From Rosa chinensis (taxonomy: Eukaryota > Streptophyta > Magnoliopsida > Rosales > Rosaceae), in contig NC_037092.1 in assembly GCF_002994745.2 (NCBI RefSeq), forward strand, positions 82,690,824 through 82,754,823: 64,000 bases of DNA. The letters are read 5' to 3'. Below the pieces are notes generated by a model. It made no database searches and was not told where the DNA came from. It was given only the letters and a program-made list of their open reading frames with translations. Below are positions 20,769-33,128 of this stretch, in pieces (position 1 is the stretch's first letter; each line of letters starts with the position of its first letter). The position numbers were made by a program, and so were the translations under genes.

Positions 20769-23700
20769 ATGGGAAATGAAGGGTATTTACCATTGTTTGA
20801 GACCAAGAGAGCAAAGGGAAGAGTCATATATATAGGGTGTTTGCTGCTTCTTTGTTTGCAGGTATATGCTTGGTTTGGGTTTATAGGGCGAGTCACATAC
20901 CAAAACCAGGAGAAGATGGAAGGTTTGGGTGGATGGGATTGTTGGGTGCTGAGTTATGGTTCGGGCTTTATTGGATCCTCACCCAATCCTGCCGATGGAA
21001 CCTTACCTTTAGGCAAACTTTCAAGGATAGACTATCTCAGAGGTATATATATTACACAATGTTCTCTTATTTGCTAGATATCTAATTTATTGCGTTTCTA
21101 AAATTAGGGTGGCCAGAGCAAGATAAAAGCTAGAAGTCTCCTTAATTTACACCAAATTCTAAACATATATGTTGAAAGAAAAAGGAGGTTAGACGACTTT
21201 GCATAAGAATATTCAGTACAATAGGATCGTTGCTATATATACAACTACTCACTAGAATTCAATTGATATTACTAACAACATAACTAGACCTCGAATGCTT
21301 GAAATTAATAATTGAATGTGCATATATAGCCATAAATTTTGTTATAATTAAATGCAAGAATTATTTTTTCTTCTGATCATATATGTATATATGTATGCTT
21401 ATTAATTTGGAATTAACAGATTTGAGAATGAGTTGCCGGGAGTGGACATTTTTGTGACCACGGCAGACCCTATCATAGAGCCACCAATGATGGTCATGAA
21501 CACCGTTCTGTCAGTCATGGCTTATGATTACCCAACCGAGAAGATCAGCGTGTATCTATCCGATGATGGTGGTTCCGAGCTTACATACTACGCACTCTTG
21601 GAGGCTGCTGAGTTTGCTAAGCAGTGGATACCATACTGCAAGAAATACAGTGTGGAGCCAAGGTCCCCAGTTGCTTACTTTGTCTCAATAGCTACTGATG
21701 CAGTTGGTGTTGATGATAAAAAGGCTAATGACTTGGCTGTCATTAAGAAATCATACAAGGACATGGAGACTAAAATCGAAAATGCAGTCAAATTAGGCCA
21801 CATTCCAGAGAAAGTACGATCGAAACAGAAAGGCTTTTCTCAATGGGACTCACATTTGTCTAAACGTGATCATGACACCTATCTTCAAGTAAGAGATTTA
21901 ACTTGATGAACAAAGTTTGTATGTAGAACAAATTTTTGGTGAACCTAGCTAGTAGTACTCATGCTTCATAGTTTTCTATTTTTCAATTTGTTTTTACCAT
22001 AATGCATGCATCTATTTTTTCTCAGGTAGTAATTGATGGAAGAGACCCAAAGGCAATCGATGTTGAAGGACTTGTACTGCCAACTTTAGTGTATTTAGCT
22101 CGGGAGAAAAGACCACAGTATCACCATAACTTCAAAGCTGGCTCTATGAATGCATTGGTAAGTAGTAGACATACTGAAACAACCTTGTGACATGAATCAT
22201 TTATCTCTATTAATTTGCCAACATTTCCATTATTTATTGGTTTTGTGCAGATTAGGGTTTCTTCAAATATTAGCAACGGGAAGGTCATTCTAAATGTAGA
22301 CTGTGACATGTATTCAAACAATTCCATGGCCATAAGGGATGCACTTTGCTGCTTAATGGATGAAGAAAAAGGCCATGAAGTTGCATTCATACAATTCCCA
22401 CAAAATTTTGAAAACCTCACCAAGAATGAATTATATATTTCATTCATGCGAACAATCAGCGAGGTGCAAATTACATGTATAGATCATTTCATTGGTCTCA
22501 CCTAATCCTCAAGTTATATATAAAAAATATATATATCTTAACGATGGATCAAACCTTTGGATAAAGGTTTCATTTCATTTTATTAAATTTATATTCTTAT
22601 AACAAATTTTAAAGTTGTTTGTGCGGGAAATTGAAGGTGGAATTGCATGCTTTGGATGGTTTTGATGGCCCTTTTTACGTTGGAAGTGGATGCTTCCACA
22701 GAAGGGATACTCTTTGTGGAAGGAAGTTCACCAAGGGATGTAAGAGTGACATGAAATGGGAGATCAGTAGAAAAAGAGAAGAAACTACAATTCATGAATT
22801 GGAAGAAGATTCAAAAGTTCTTGCAAACTGTGCATACGAGCAAAACACTGAGTGGGGAAAAGAGGTCTCTCTCTGTCTCTCTCTGTCTCTCTCTCTCATA
22901 TGTATATAAATATTTGCAAAGATTGAGCTCTAAAATTTGCGCGCAGATGGGTTTGAAATATGGTTGTGCAATTGAAGACGTGTTCACGGGGTTATCAATC
23001 CAATGCCGCGGTTGGAGATCGGTGTACTTGAACCCAACAAGGAAAGCTTTCTTAGGAGTAGCTCCAACGACATTGCTTCAGATGCTGGTGCAGCAAAAGA
23101 GATGGTCAGAAGGTAGTTTCCAGATTTTGCTTTCACGGCACAATCCTGCATTCTCTGATCAGATTAGCTTGGGCCAAAAACTTGGATACGCATATGTCGG
23201 GGCTTGGTCTATGAATTTCCTACCAACCCTATTTTACACAGTGATCCCTTCCCTTTACCTCCTTAAGGGCATTTCCTTATTTCCTCGGGTATATTTCTGT
23301 TTTCTATTCTCGTAGTTTTTCATGTTATACTTACATAAAACTCTTCTCAAACACACACTTCCTCAATGCATATATCTAATGGGTTTTACGTACTGGATTC
23401 AGGTTTCAAGTCCATGGATCATACCATTTGCATATGTGATAATTGCCAAGTACACTGGGAGCTTTTTGGAGTTTCTATGGGCAGGTGGCTCAGCCTTAGG
23501 TTGGTGGAACGACCAACGAATGTGGCTATACAAAAGATCAAGCTCCTACATATTTTCCTTCATCGACACCATTTTGTACCTTTTGGGGTATTCTGATTCG
23601 GCTTTTGTAATAACAGCCAAGACGTCGGATGAAGATGAGTCGCAACGATATGAGAAAGAGATTATGGAATTCGGAGCCTCTTCTCCACTGTTTTCCGTAT

Positions 23701-23966
23701 TGGCATCACTTGCAGTACTAAATTTGTATTGCTTTGCTGGTTTTGTGAAGGAAGCAATCAGTCTGGGATCAAAGGGCGGCATTGCAGAAGTTTACGATAC
23801 AATGGCATTGCAAATTCTACTATGTGGGATTTTGATTCTCATCAACCTGCCTTTGTACCAAGCCCTTTATCTAAGGAAGGACAAGGGGAAGTTGCCAGGC
23901 TCCATAGCTTTGAAGTCGATGGCATTTGGTGTCTTTGGTTTAACATGTTTCAATTTTTCGTATTAG
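20769..23966 (+). CDS. CSLE1-like: Cellulose synthase-like protein E (CSLE-B), frameshifted in exon 1
   Basis: Paralogue of CSLE-A. Exons: 20769-21042, 21420-21888, 22026-22157, 22251-22463, 22637-22864, 22947-23288, 23403-23966, all GT-AG. The total is 2222 bp. Exon 1 is 2 bp longer than in CSLE-A because of an extra AT in ATATATAT (about 20826-20833), so the start codon is out of frame with the rest. No other ATG opens the correct frame nearby. Without those 2 bp the frame is 739 aa. The catalytic motifs are all present: [22 protein letters not shown] and QQKRW. An upstream in-frame ATG at 20760 would add three residues. CSLE-A exons 2 and 3 are one exon here. It may be a recent pseudogene, or the indel an assembly error. 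Confidence 0.9.
22865..22900. repeat. (TC)n microsatellite at exon 5 donor of CSLE-B
   Basis: GTCTCTCTCTGTCTCTCTC-type run starting at the splice donor itself, so the intron begins inside a polypyrimidine microsatellite. Confidence 0.85.
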
Positions 23967-24137
23967 CTATAGGTTGTCCAAACTGATTCACAGTCAACTT
24001 GTTCCCATTTTATTCATTTTGTGAAATCTCTCCTTTAAGGAAATAATTAAGATCCATGTTGGATTTTATATAGTAGGATCACCTACTTTAGTTTGTATCT
24101 TAACTTTTGTAATTTGTTATCAAAATACTGTACTTTT
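23967..24137 (+). other. CSLE-B 3' flank up to the retroposon
   Basis: The 171 bp after the stop codon presumably hold the 3' UTR. The original downstream sequence resumes at 31667, beyond the nested retroposon. Confidence 0.5.
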
Positions 24138-26524
24138 TTTTTTTTTGAATGAAGGGCTGGTGCAGCTGCCCTCAAACCTTGATTAATGAAACTGTTGAAT
24201 TCAAGGGGGGGACATTGAACCTAAACCCCTGATTACAATAAGCAACTAGAGTATGTCCCAAAATAATATCAGGAATCTCTACAAGATACTTGTATTCTAA
24301 CAAGCACCAACTAGCCAAGAGTGCTCTACTAGCTACTCTATTTTCTTTGACATAGCAGTGACATAACAGAAAGATAACTCGATATGTAACCCGATTACAA
24401 CGTAGCATAACTACTAGATTTAGCACAGCTTTCCTACTATATTGCTGTTAGATGATAAATCCGACGACACTTAGCTTCATCCTGCCACTAAGCGGTAACG
24501 ACCATTTGACGAAGCAAAAAGCTCACTACCAACCTAGAGCAAATAAGGCACATTGAGTGCATACACTGGCACAAGGCCCTACTAGTTCTACAGAACAAGT
24601 GTAGACTCTTATTTCACGCCCAAGATGCGACCTAAAAACAAAACTGCAATAAAATAAAACAGTAGTAACATAACTAGCTAAGACCGGGCCCAAAAAGAAG
24701 GCCCAAGCCCTAGCAACAATCTAGGAAAGGAGAAACCCACAATCTGCAAGTCGGGCCAGACCCAAATCCCCTACAGCCACTGCTGCCGGACCATGCACAG
24801 GGCCCCCCGCAGCCTTAGCCAAATCGCCATCAGCGATCTGTCATCCCAGATCGGAACCAGAACCTGCAGAGAAATAATCTTGGTCACACCATGGAGAAGA
24901 CGTGTGGAAACACCCCCACCCAGATAGGGATCAGATGATCCTAACCAGATCGGGCTGCTCGGAGTAGCCCCCTGCCACGCCACGCCAAATGCCTCACTGC
25001 CTGATCGCCTTCAAATCTGAGATCGAATCAGTCGAGTTGGCCATCGAAGAGATAACAAGAAGCCAGCAGCTGCAATCACTATGCCAAAAAGTTAATCAGA
25101 CGACAGATAATATATGTCGTCTGATTGCATGATTTTCTGTCGTCTGAGGCGCTGCCGTCTCTTGTGCAATCAGACGACGTAGAAACTCTGTCGTCTGAGT
25201 GCAATCAGACAACAGACATGTTTTTGGTCTTCTGTTGTCTGATTGATTCCTCACATATACATGTGTGTGTTATGAAGATTTCAAACGACATAAATATGTT
25301 GGCAAACGTGAAGACTAACAATAGAGTTCTTTAACTTTTGTGGTTTAATTCCCATTTCAATGACAGTACTAAGAATTATGTGTTGTTTGTATTGGTTCTC
25401 AACTACAGTTTATTGTTGTTGTAAACAAATTTCAATTACAATCATCTGTTGTTTTAACTCATAACAGAAGATAGTTATTTGTGGTTAAACTAGCGTTTAA
25501 GATACAATTTTATGTTGTCTGAATGTATATAGAACAATAGATTTGTTTTTCTATTCTTTTGTTTTTCTGTTGCTCAAACAACATATTGTTTTTCAAGTTA
25601 GTTGTTGCCTTGTATTTCAGATGACACATATAAGTTTGTTCCTGCCATTCATTGATGTTCTCATTCATTCTGAAAACCCCAAAAGTCATTTCACTCATTA
25701 AAAATACATATATTCTGTTATTACAGCCACCAAAATACATTTACAATAGTCATTAATTGTTCCATGAAATCTAACTATTGAAGCTGGATAGCAAATAATT
25801 TCATTGTACTCTAGCACTTGGACATTTGTTTTTCCTCCTGTGGCTTGGCCTCCGTAGTCTGCTAGAATGCTAAATTTTTGCTGCTTACCAGTTCTCTCTC
25901 TTTATGTATATTTCTGCCTTTTGCCCAATATAGAACATAACACTTCTGCTGCATTACCAGTTCTCTTATATTCAGCAGGTCTCAAGTGAGGAATCTGCAT
26001 ATAGCAGAAAGAATAAGACAAAAGGCAGGTATGCCAAATCATAGGGAATACAACTTTGTGTAGAGTTTCTTATGACATGATATTGCTAGACCAAGACATA
26101 AATGGTACAACAGCCACAAAATGAAGATCCACCATTGCAGAAATATACATAAAGAGATCTTATAATTAGTAAGTGCTGCATATAATCTTAAATAAGCACT
26201 AAGCGAAGCAAATGGAACACAAACTTTGGCCATAAGAGGCTGCGACAAAATGTATCTTAATCTATCAGTGAAGCCCAAGAGCTAGCAGGCACTTTAAGAA
26301 GACAACTAGAAACCAAGAGTCCAGTCAAGATAGAAAGATAAAACTACTGGAGCTAAGAATAGATAGCTACCACTTACTAGGATCATTTGTCAATTGGCTG
26401 AGCACTCCAAATTCCAAACTCAAAGTCCCACCACCACCAGCTTTTTACAATCACTTCAATTACTACTTTGCCTTGTGATTACAAAAAGCACTATGCCAAA
26501 ATGTTAATCTCATACAAGCAAATG

Positions 26525-27345
26525 CATCTTAAGCACTATGCCTTGCACTTTCATCAATCTGATTGTATGGAGTTAACCTGCAACCCGTACTTTCCAAAAC
26601 ATCCTACAGAAAATGAGTTCGAACAGGGTATGTAAGACCCTAATTTGGAGGGGAAAAAGAAAGAAAAACACACTTAGAGAGCAGCAAAAATGAAAGACCA
26701 AAAGGGAAATTATTACAGTAAATAAAAGAATGGAACATATTAGTATATCATATATCTAAATCTTCTGCTATTCATAAATGGCCGGAAAAATGCTATGAAA
26801 GTTTTAACTTACTGGAACATGAATTATCTGAGCCCTGCCAGAAAAGCTCAGAATCTAGGGTTGCACTCATCAGAATCAACCTCAGTTCTAGCCGAAGGAA
26901 GGAGGTCCTTGAGAACAATAAGCAAAAAATCTAGCATCAAATGATTATAGTGAGAAATCACACTTCATCATCTAGAACTAAAGCCTCGATCTAGATCTAG
27001 CTAGCACTTAATTACCTTCATTCATTCTGCGTTCGTGAATCTCATCCACAATGACATGAGTTATACCTTTCAAATTTCCATCAACTAGCAATCTTCTCAA
27101 CAAAAATGCTAGTGGTGCAGAAGAGAAGGCATGTATCTCTTCCTTTCATGCCTTCTAAGTCTCTAACCGAACCTTATATCCAACCTAAGAAGGAAACAAA
27201 AAGAAAGGAATTGTAAAAAGAAAAGAAAAGCAAGACGTGTAGTTTTATCACAAAGTTGAGGAAAACTCACTGAATCACCCAACTTCTCCCCTCTCTCTGA
27301 AGCAAGAGAACACGTTATTGTCTGGAGAACTTCATAAATACTTGT
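26525..27345 (-). pseudogene. Captured DExH-box RNA helicase gene fragment in CACTA 1
   Basis: Four exon-like pieces in the right order on the minus strand. About 27345-27271: ASERGEKLGDS. 27184-27016: GYKVRLE, then after a one-base shift GMKGRD, LLFCTT and LLRRLL, and finally [12 protein letters not shown] (motif II, DEIH box). 26930-about 26860: DFLLIVLKDLLP and, after a frameshift, LRLILMSAT (motif III). About 26635-26525: YPVRTHFL, a stop, then DVLE and CRLTPYNQID. Splice-site-like GT and AG flank the pieces. This matches plant DExH helicases with the VDEIHERGMNED-type motif. N- and C-terminal parts are absent and several frames are broken, so it is a captured fragment, not a working gene. 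Confidence 0.88.
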
Positions 27346-27415
27346 TTTTCTGCCCACAAAGGCCAAGAGTACATGAAACACATATATGAGACAGGACATA
27401 AATGAAACTCAAGTC

Positions 27416-27462
27416 TCAACAATTGGTGATTTTTTTTTTTTGGATGAATCAACAATTGGTGA
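27416..27462 (-). mobile_element. Minimal poly(A) retroposon insertion in CACTA 1
   Basis: A perfect 14-bp repeat TCAACAATTGGTGA (27416-27429, 27449-27462) flanks only twelve T plus GGATGAA. On the minus strand this is TTCATCC plus poly(A). Confidence 0.75.
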
Positions 27463-29692
27463 CTTACATTTACTATAAGCATTACTTATTTAGAAGAACA
27501 GCATTCCAATTATTTCTAACAAATTCCAATGGCCATTGATTTATGTTTAGCTGGCCTCTTGACTACGGAGGATCACTATGCAGAGACAATGAGATTATAA
27601 CACTATTAAGTGATGAAATGCTATTCTAAAATAAGGATTACTCTGTAAGAACAAAGTATTAATGCACAAAAGATTATTCCTCTTTGGTGTGAACAAAGCA
27701 AAGCAGATAGTGGATATCATATATTCCACTCTAAAGGAGAAAGATGAAAAAAGAACAGAAGAAGAAGAAGTGTAAAATGTGAACTATCTAAACTTGAGAC
27801 CTGTCTTTGACTGTTAATTTCTGGCCAATAAGATAATGGTTTAAGGCGCACAATAAGCGCACACACGTGTATATATAATAAATCAAAAAGTAAATTGAGA
27901 TAACATAAATTGCAAGTAGCAGAGTTAATGAAGCAAATTAAGGTGATAAGTAAAAGGAAACTTCAGTACTCGCCTTTGTTTCAAAGATCTACAACTGATT
28001 CCAATTTCCAGCTATTAGCTCGACTGCTCCTGATTGATCAACTTCAACATAGAGGAACATAAGTCGTCAGTCAAATGGAGTCAATAAATCTACAATTTTT
28101 AGATTAATTTTACATCGTAACTACTAAATTTAATTCCTTGATTTCCTTCATATAGTTCAAACACCAAAAACATAAGCAAGTACTGGAACAAATTAGTGTC
28201 AACTTAGCAACTAGAGATAAATACTGCTTGTTCAAATTACTTCTTCCTAACATCCCCCTTATACATATAAAGCCCTCTGTACCCATCACTAGAGAGCCAA
28301 ATCCCGTAAGGATTCTACAATCCAAAATTGCATGTCCACAGTCTACAATCAAATGAAGTAAATATCTCATTTGCTACTTCCATGAATGAGAAAATACTTA
28401 GCGAAGCATACAATACTAAGAGAAGACCTAAATGCATAACCCTGTTCTAGAATAAAAAATAAAAAAAAAGTAAATGGATTTTAAGGCTCCCTCAGGATAG
28501 TGAGATTTCCAAGTAATCTGTCATCCATTAATCTAGATGTCAATATCACAAATAACATGCGAAGACTATCTAAACCAGCTATTCAATCTTAGTTTGCAAT
28601 CCATTCCAAATAGAAAACCCCAGGTCAAATTCATACAAAAATCCTTCAGTAACTCGAATCTAAATGAAATATAACCTAGAAAATTAAAAACTTTAAAGAT
28701 TATACCTGATAAAGGTGAGAAAGAGAGTGCCGGTGGTATTTTGGGCAACCAAACAAAAACCTGTAAACACAGATGTCCCAAAACCTAAATCAAAGTGAAA
28801 CCCAAAAAAAAAAAAAAAAGAACCAAAATCGAACACATAAATCAACATTCAGCCGAATTGTTTATCAAGAAATGAAGAAGTTGAAGAGTAAGAAAACAAC
28901 CGAATCAAAGAAAACTTTGGATAATCTTACTTGTCTTACTTGAATTACACGAGAAAGAAGATATTTCTATATCTATGCTGACTTTCATCAGTCGCAGAAA
29001 CACAAAGGAAGACAGATAAAGAGCACTAGAACAAAGCGAACAGTCTGAAAACACTAGCTAAAATTAAATTTGCAGAAACTAATAACTAAGTCACAAAGCT
29101 AGGCAGGCTTCCAAACAAACATGAAAATTGAAAAACCCAATTAGGCAATCAGAGAATAAGGAGTGACAGATGAAAGAGTACTTACGCGTCAATCAACTTC
29201 GATGAAGACTTCAAGCCCTCCAAAAAATTGGCCCCAATTTCTTCTTCTTCTTCTTCAAATTAATCCCCCAAATTTTCGACCTAGGATCTGGTGGACCTTC
29301 CTCTAGATCAACTCGTACCTCTACTTCCTTCAATGGGTCCTTCTCAGACGATTGTTAGATGGGCTATCAGGGTTTTCTTCAAATGCACCGCCGCTGCTGA
29401 AATTAGGGTTTTGTTCAAATGCACCTCCGTTGATGAATTTGAGATTAGGGTTCCGGTAGGGCAGCGGGTGCTCTGTGGTCGATGGCTGGGGGTTCACTAC
29501 AGACTTGAGAGATGCCCAGTTTGTGATCGGTTGAGCTGAGAGACTTGAGAGAAAAAGGCACAGAGTTTTAGATAGAATTAATGAAATCGGGCTTAGACAA
29601 AAGGCAAAGGCAATTTGCCTTGGACAAAAAAAAAAAAAAAATTAAATGAGTGGACTCCCCATATAATCAGACAACACAATTAGTTAAATTAG

Positions 29693-30986
29693 GGGAAATT
29701 CGTCCAAACAGTGTCTGAACTTTTCCAGACTATTAATTTTCATACCTATACTTTGAAAAATATCATACTAGTACCTGAAGTTTTGGCCCCGACCCAATTT
29801 CCATACCTGGCAACAGTAAAAACGTTAACTCTGTTAACTTTTAAAGGGTTTTTTCGTCATTTTACTATTCATCCTCCTATCTTATCTGAAACCATCCTCT
29901 TCTTCTCCTCCACCCAAACCGTCTCCATCTTCTTCTTTCTTTTCTCCCTTCTCCTTCCTTCTGGTCTGCAGCGATGGATGGTTTGCAGGGAGGCAAGGTC
30001 GGGCGAGCGTGGATGCTGTCAGGCGGGGAGGCATACGCGGGGCTGCGGAGGCCTAGGGTGCAGCGCTGGACAAGGCTGAGGCCCGTGTGGGCTGGCGGGG
30101 ATTGGGGATGAGTGGGCTGCTACGTCGTCGCCGATCTGGGTGCTGCGACGGTGGGGAGCTGACGAATCCGATCTGGGTGCTGCGACGGTGGAGAGCGCCG
30201 GCGAGCAATGGCCTTCTCGGGTCGTGCGAGGCTAGGCGAGGTGGGCAGTCGGCCGTGCGCGGCTAGGCGAGAGTTGGGCCATGCGTACAGGTGCAGCAGC
30301 GCCGTTGCAGGTGAGGAGGCGGGGTGTGCAAGGCGCGGGCTGCCGGACGCGAGTCTACTGCAGGCAGGGAGGGTGGCAGGCCAGTCTGGGGAAGCCGAGG
30401 TGAGGGCAGGCTACCTTGACTTGTGTAGTTGCTCAATTTTGCATTTGTTTGGTAGAAATTGCATAATTTATGGTGTTTTAGGTGGATTTGGCTTGGTGGG
30501 TGTGTTAGGATAGCTTAAAGTTGTTTGATTTTGTGTAATTTTGCAAAAAGTTTGAAGCTTTGTGATGCATAATGTATGTTTGGGAGGAATGTATATGAAT
30601 GAGCTAATCGGTCTGAGTTGAAAGGAAGAGAAATTGGCTTTAGTGCATTGTTAATTTGTTATGGTGAGCTAATCAGTATATGGGAAATGTAAGGGAATGC
30701 TGAAAACTTTTTTGGATTTTGTGTGCAAAGACTGAAGCTTTGAGATGCTTTCGGTGGAGGAGAAGAAGAGGATGGAGATGAGGATGGTTTCAGATAAGAT
30801 AGAAGGATGAATAGTAAAATGACGAAAAAACCCTTTAAAAGTTAACAGAGTTAACGTTTTTACTATTGCCAGGTATGGAAATTGGGTCGGGGCTAAAACT
30901 TCAGGTACCAGTATGATATTTTTCAAAGTATAGGTATGAAAATTAATAGTCTGGAAAAGTTCAGGCACTGTTTGGACGAATTTCCC
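29693..30986. mobile_element. Mutator-like element with long TIRs, nested in CACTA 1
   Basis: 1294 bp with terminal inverted repeats of about 230 bp starting GGGAAATTCGTCCAAACAGT, very similar at both ends. A perfect 9-bp duplication TTAAATTAG (29684-29692, 30987-30995) is the Mutator hallmark. The interior (about 29970-30420) is strikingly GC-rich and holds a 28-bp direct repeat beginning CCGATCTGGGTGCTGCGACG (30130, 30170). No transposase is seen. The GC-rich core could be captured host sequence (Pack-MULE), but no protein is recognisable. Confidence 0.92.
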
Positions 30987-31666
30987 TTAAATTAGTGGTC
31001 TGATGCTCATCACTTTTTGACTCCATTGGGGTTTTGATCAATTTTTAGAGGGAAATGCCTTAATCGATTGGTGGGAGATTTCTAAAATTTCAATCTAACT
31101 CATTTAGACAACATAATTTTCTTATCACTGTTGTTTGAATAAGTCAAGCTTTTAGGCTTCAGAGGAATGAAATTCTCTATCTTGAGCCAACAACATAAAA
31201 ATGTTGTTTCAATAAGAGCCTTCAGAGGAATGAAATTATAGGTACATCTCTATCTTCAAGTAACAACATTAAAATGTTGTCTGAATGTTACCCATTTATT
31301 CAAAATGAAAAAACTGTGTTTCGGTGGGCATTCAGACAATAGAGTTAGATTTTTCTGTTGTCTGAAAATTTGAGACGACAGAAAACTAATTTTCTGTCGT
31401 CTGATGTCTGTCGTATGATTGACTTATTGGCATAGTGAATTTTCCCCTCTCTCACTGACATCCACCGTAATCTCACCGATCGGAATGAGAACGTTGATCA
31501 AGATACCCGACCTTACACCCAACTCACTTGGAGTTGGTAATGGCCCATCCGACAACGGTGTAGGGGCACGCTGCCGGACAGGGGGGAAGACCTAGTTTCT
31601 TTCTCTCAGGCGCGTACAACGCGTTCTTCTCCTCTATTTTAGTTTTACATGTAATACTGTACTTTT

Positions 31667-31954
31667 AAGGTTTCATATTTATTTGATTCTGTAAGTACAA
31701 GTTTTTTGGCATTCTCATATAAAGCATGCAAGTGAAGTATATCAAGTATTTTCATCACTGAAGAAGCTGAAAGGTACCTCAAAACTAATCTCGGAGATAT
31801 CTCAGGTAAATGCATGTCATGTGTTTGCATTAAGATTGTTGGAAAATGGAGATGGATGATGCTTCGAATAAATGAGAACTTGATAGGTTGAGCCGTGTAG
31901 TCACTGGCCTTAAAAGTAGAACCGCCCCTCGAAGACTAAGTCTTGGTGTATTAG
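31667..31954. other. Former CSLE-B downstream flank
   Basis: Continues the sequence interrupted at 24137. No gene seen. Confidence 0.4.
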
Positions 31955-32094
31955 GTTAAGGCGCCCCTCCATCATTAATCATAAAGCCATTAGAAAGCAT
32001 AACTTTGTCAAATTTATCATGACATTTCTTAGGAGCTTGTTTCAAACCATATAAAGATTTTACAAGCTTACATAACTTCATGCTCCTGCCCTCC
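31955..32094 (-). pseudogene. Copia RT fragment, downstream part
   Basis: On the minus strand, frame with KLCKLVKSLYGLKQAPKK and KVMLSNGF, the conserved copia RT region. It is split from its upstream part (42421-42560) by the LARD insertion. The TSD CCTCC (32090-32094, 42421-42425) joins the halves. Only about 280 bp of this old element remains. Confidence 0.85.
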
Positions 32095-32232
32095 TGTAAT
32101 ACCCTCTTTTCTTTATTTACTTTACTTTTGAAACACAATATTGTGGGTTCCGGGTTTTGGGCAATAAAATGGGGAAGTGGTGCTTTTGTCGTGATGGTGG
32201 GTTTTGAAAGGAACAGTAAACTGAGCACAATC

Positions 32233-32271
<39 letters not shown>

Positions 32272-33128
32272 TTTCTCGTCCGAAACCTATTCAAAAACAG
32301 AGCACGGTTTCTCCGGTCTCTCTCTCCCACCTCAGGCTACCACAAGACACCAGACCACGTCCCACACCTTCGCCTCGATCTTGCGCAGCTACAGGTGGCA
32401 GCCTTGAACCGCGACACGGCTACCAGCAGCGGCGGGAAGCTCCGCCCGGTTTGAGCTCGTTTTGGTTCCAAGCGTGATATCTCAAGCTACCGGTCACCAA
32501 TCCTCACCAGACTTCATCCTCGAGCTCACCTCAACCTCCTGAAACTCCCAGAAGTGTCCTTACACGGTGGCGCAGCCCGTAGCAGCAGCTGCAAGTCAAC
32601 CTCACGGAACCGGAATTATCGATCCAAATATCTCGAGCTACAGGACGTTGTTTTGAGTGATTCTTGAACCAATGAGCTCGCCTTGAATTTCTTAACAACT
32701 CTCTAGAAGGAATCGAGGCCTGAAATTGAAGTTTTTACGTCGAATTCGTGTCTCGCCGGTTTCTGCATTTCTTCGCCGGTTTCTGGAAAATTTCCGGCCA
32801 CATTCATACGGTTCTAGGTAATTTTCGACCACTTCCGTTCATTTTCAGACTTCATGCTAGTTAGGAAAATTGTTGGGCTTGATGAGATGAAGAGTTGCAG
32901 CCTGGCCCCGACACCATTGGCGGTGGTCGGCGGCGGTTCTGTCCAAACTCCGGCGGCCCTTTTCCGGCCACCTCCGGGGGTCAAAAATGTGATTTCTTTA
33001 CATTTTTAGATTCTACATTTCAATACGATCATTTCGATATATTATACGCAATTTTTGGATATCGTATGATTTAGTTATGAATTTTACGGTTTCGATTATT
33101 TTCGATTGTTCGATTTATGATCTGTGAA

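Larger units (their letters stand above)
25077..31437. mobile_element. CACTA DNA transposon 1 (non-autonomous), with captured helicase exons
   Basis: The ends CACTATGCCAAAAAGTTAAT and (reverse) CACTATGCCAATAAGTCAAT are flanked by the 3-bp duplication AAT (25074-25076, 31438-31440). Both ends carry repeated CAGACGACA subterminal motifs in either orientation, the usual transposase-binding arrangement of CACTA elements. The element is 6361 bp with no transposase visible. It contains helicase gene fragments (26525-27345) and a nested Mutator-like element (29693-30986). The remaining internal DNA (25250-26520, 27463-29690) looks intron-like and holds no gene I can name. Confidence 0.92.
24138..31652 (-). 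mobile_element. LINE-like retroposon on the minus strand, split by a CACTA element
   Basis: A poly(T) tract at 24138-24146 (poly(A) on minus) and a 14-bp perfect duplication AATACTGTACTTTT (24124-24137, 31653-31666) mark both ends. Without the CACTA element (25077-31437) the retroposon is about 1.15 kb. On the minus strand its 3' end reads GGGCAGCTGCACCAGCCC then TTCATTC and poly(A). I found no RT or endonuclease, so it is either an internally deleted LINE or a non-autonomous passenger. It inserted 171 bp behind the CSLE-B stop codon. Confidence 0.8.

Noticed and set aside
26525..27345. Active DExH helicase gene
   Set aside because: N- and C-terminal regions are missing, frames are broken by shifts and a stop, and the fragment lies within CACTA ends.
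30208..30513. 101-aa ORF in the GC-rich core of the Mutator-like element
   Set aside because: High GC content makes long frames likely. No domain, no splice or promoter context.
32080..32454. 124-aa ORFs on both strands, nearly repeated at 39378-39794
   Set aside because: They lie inside the LTR and are held open by the TC microsatellite. There is no domain, and the frames cross the LTR boundary.
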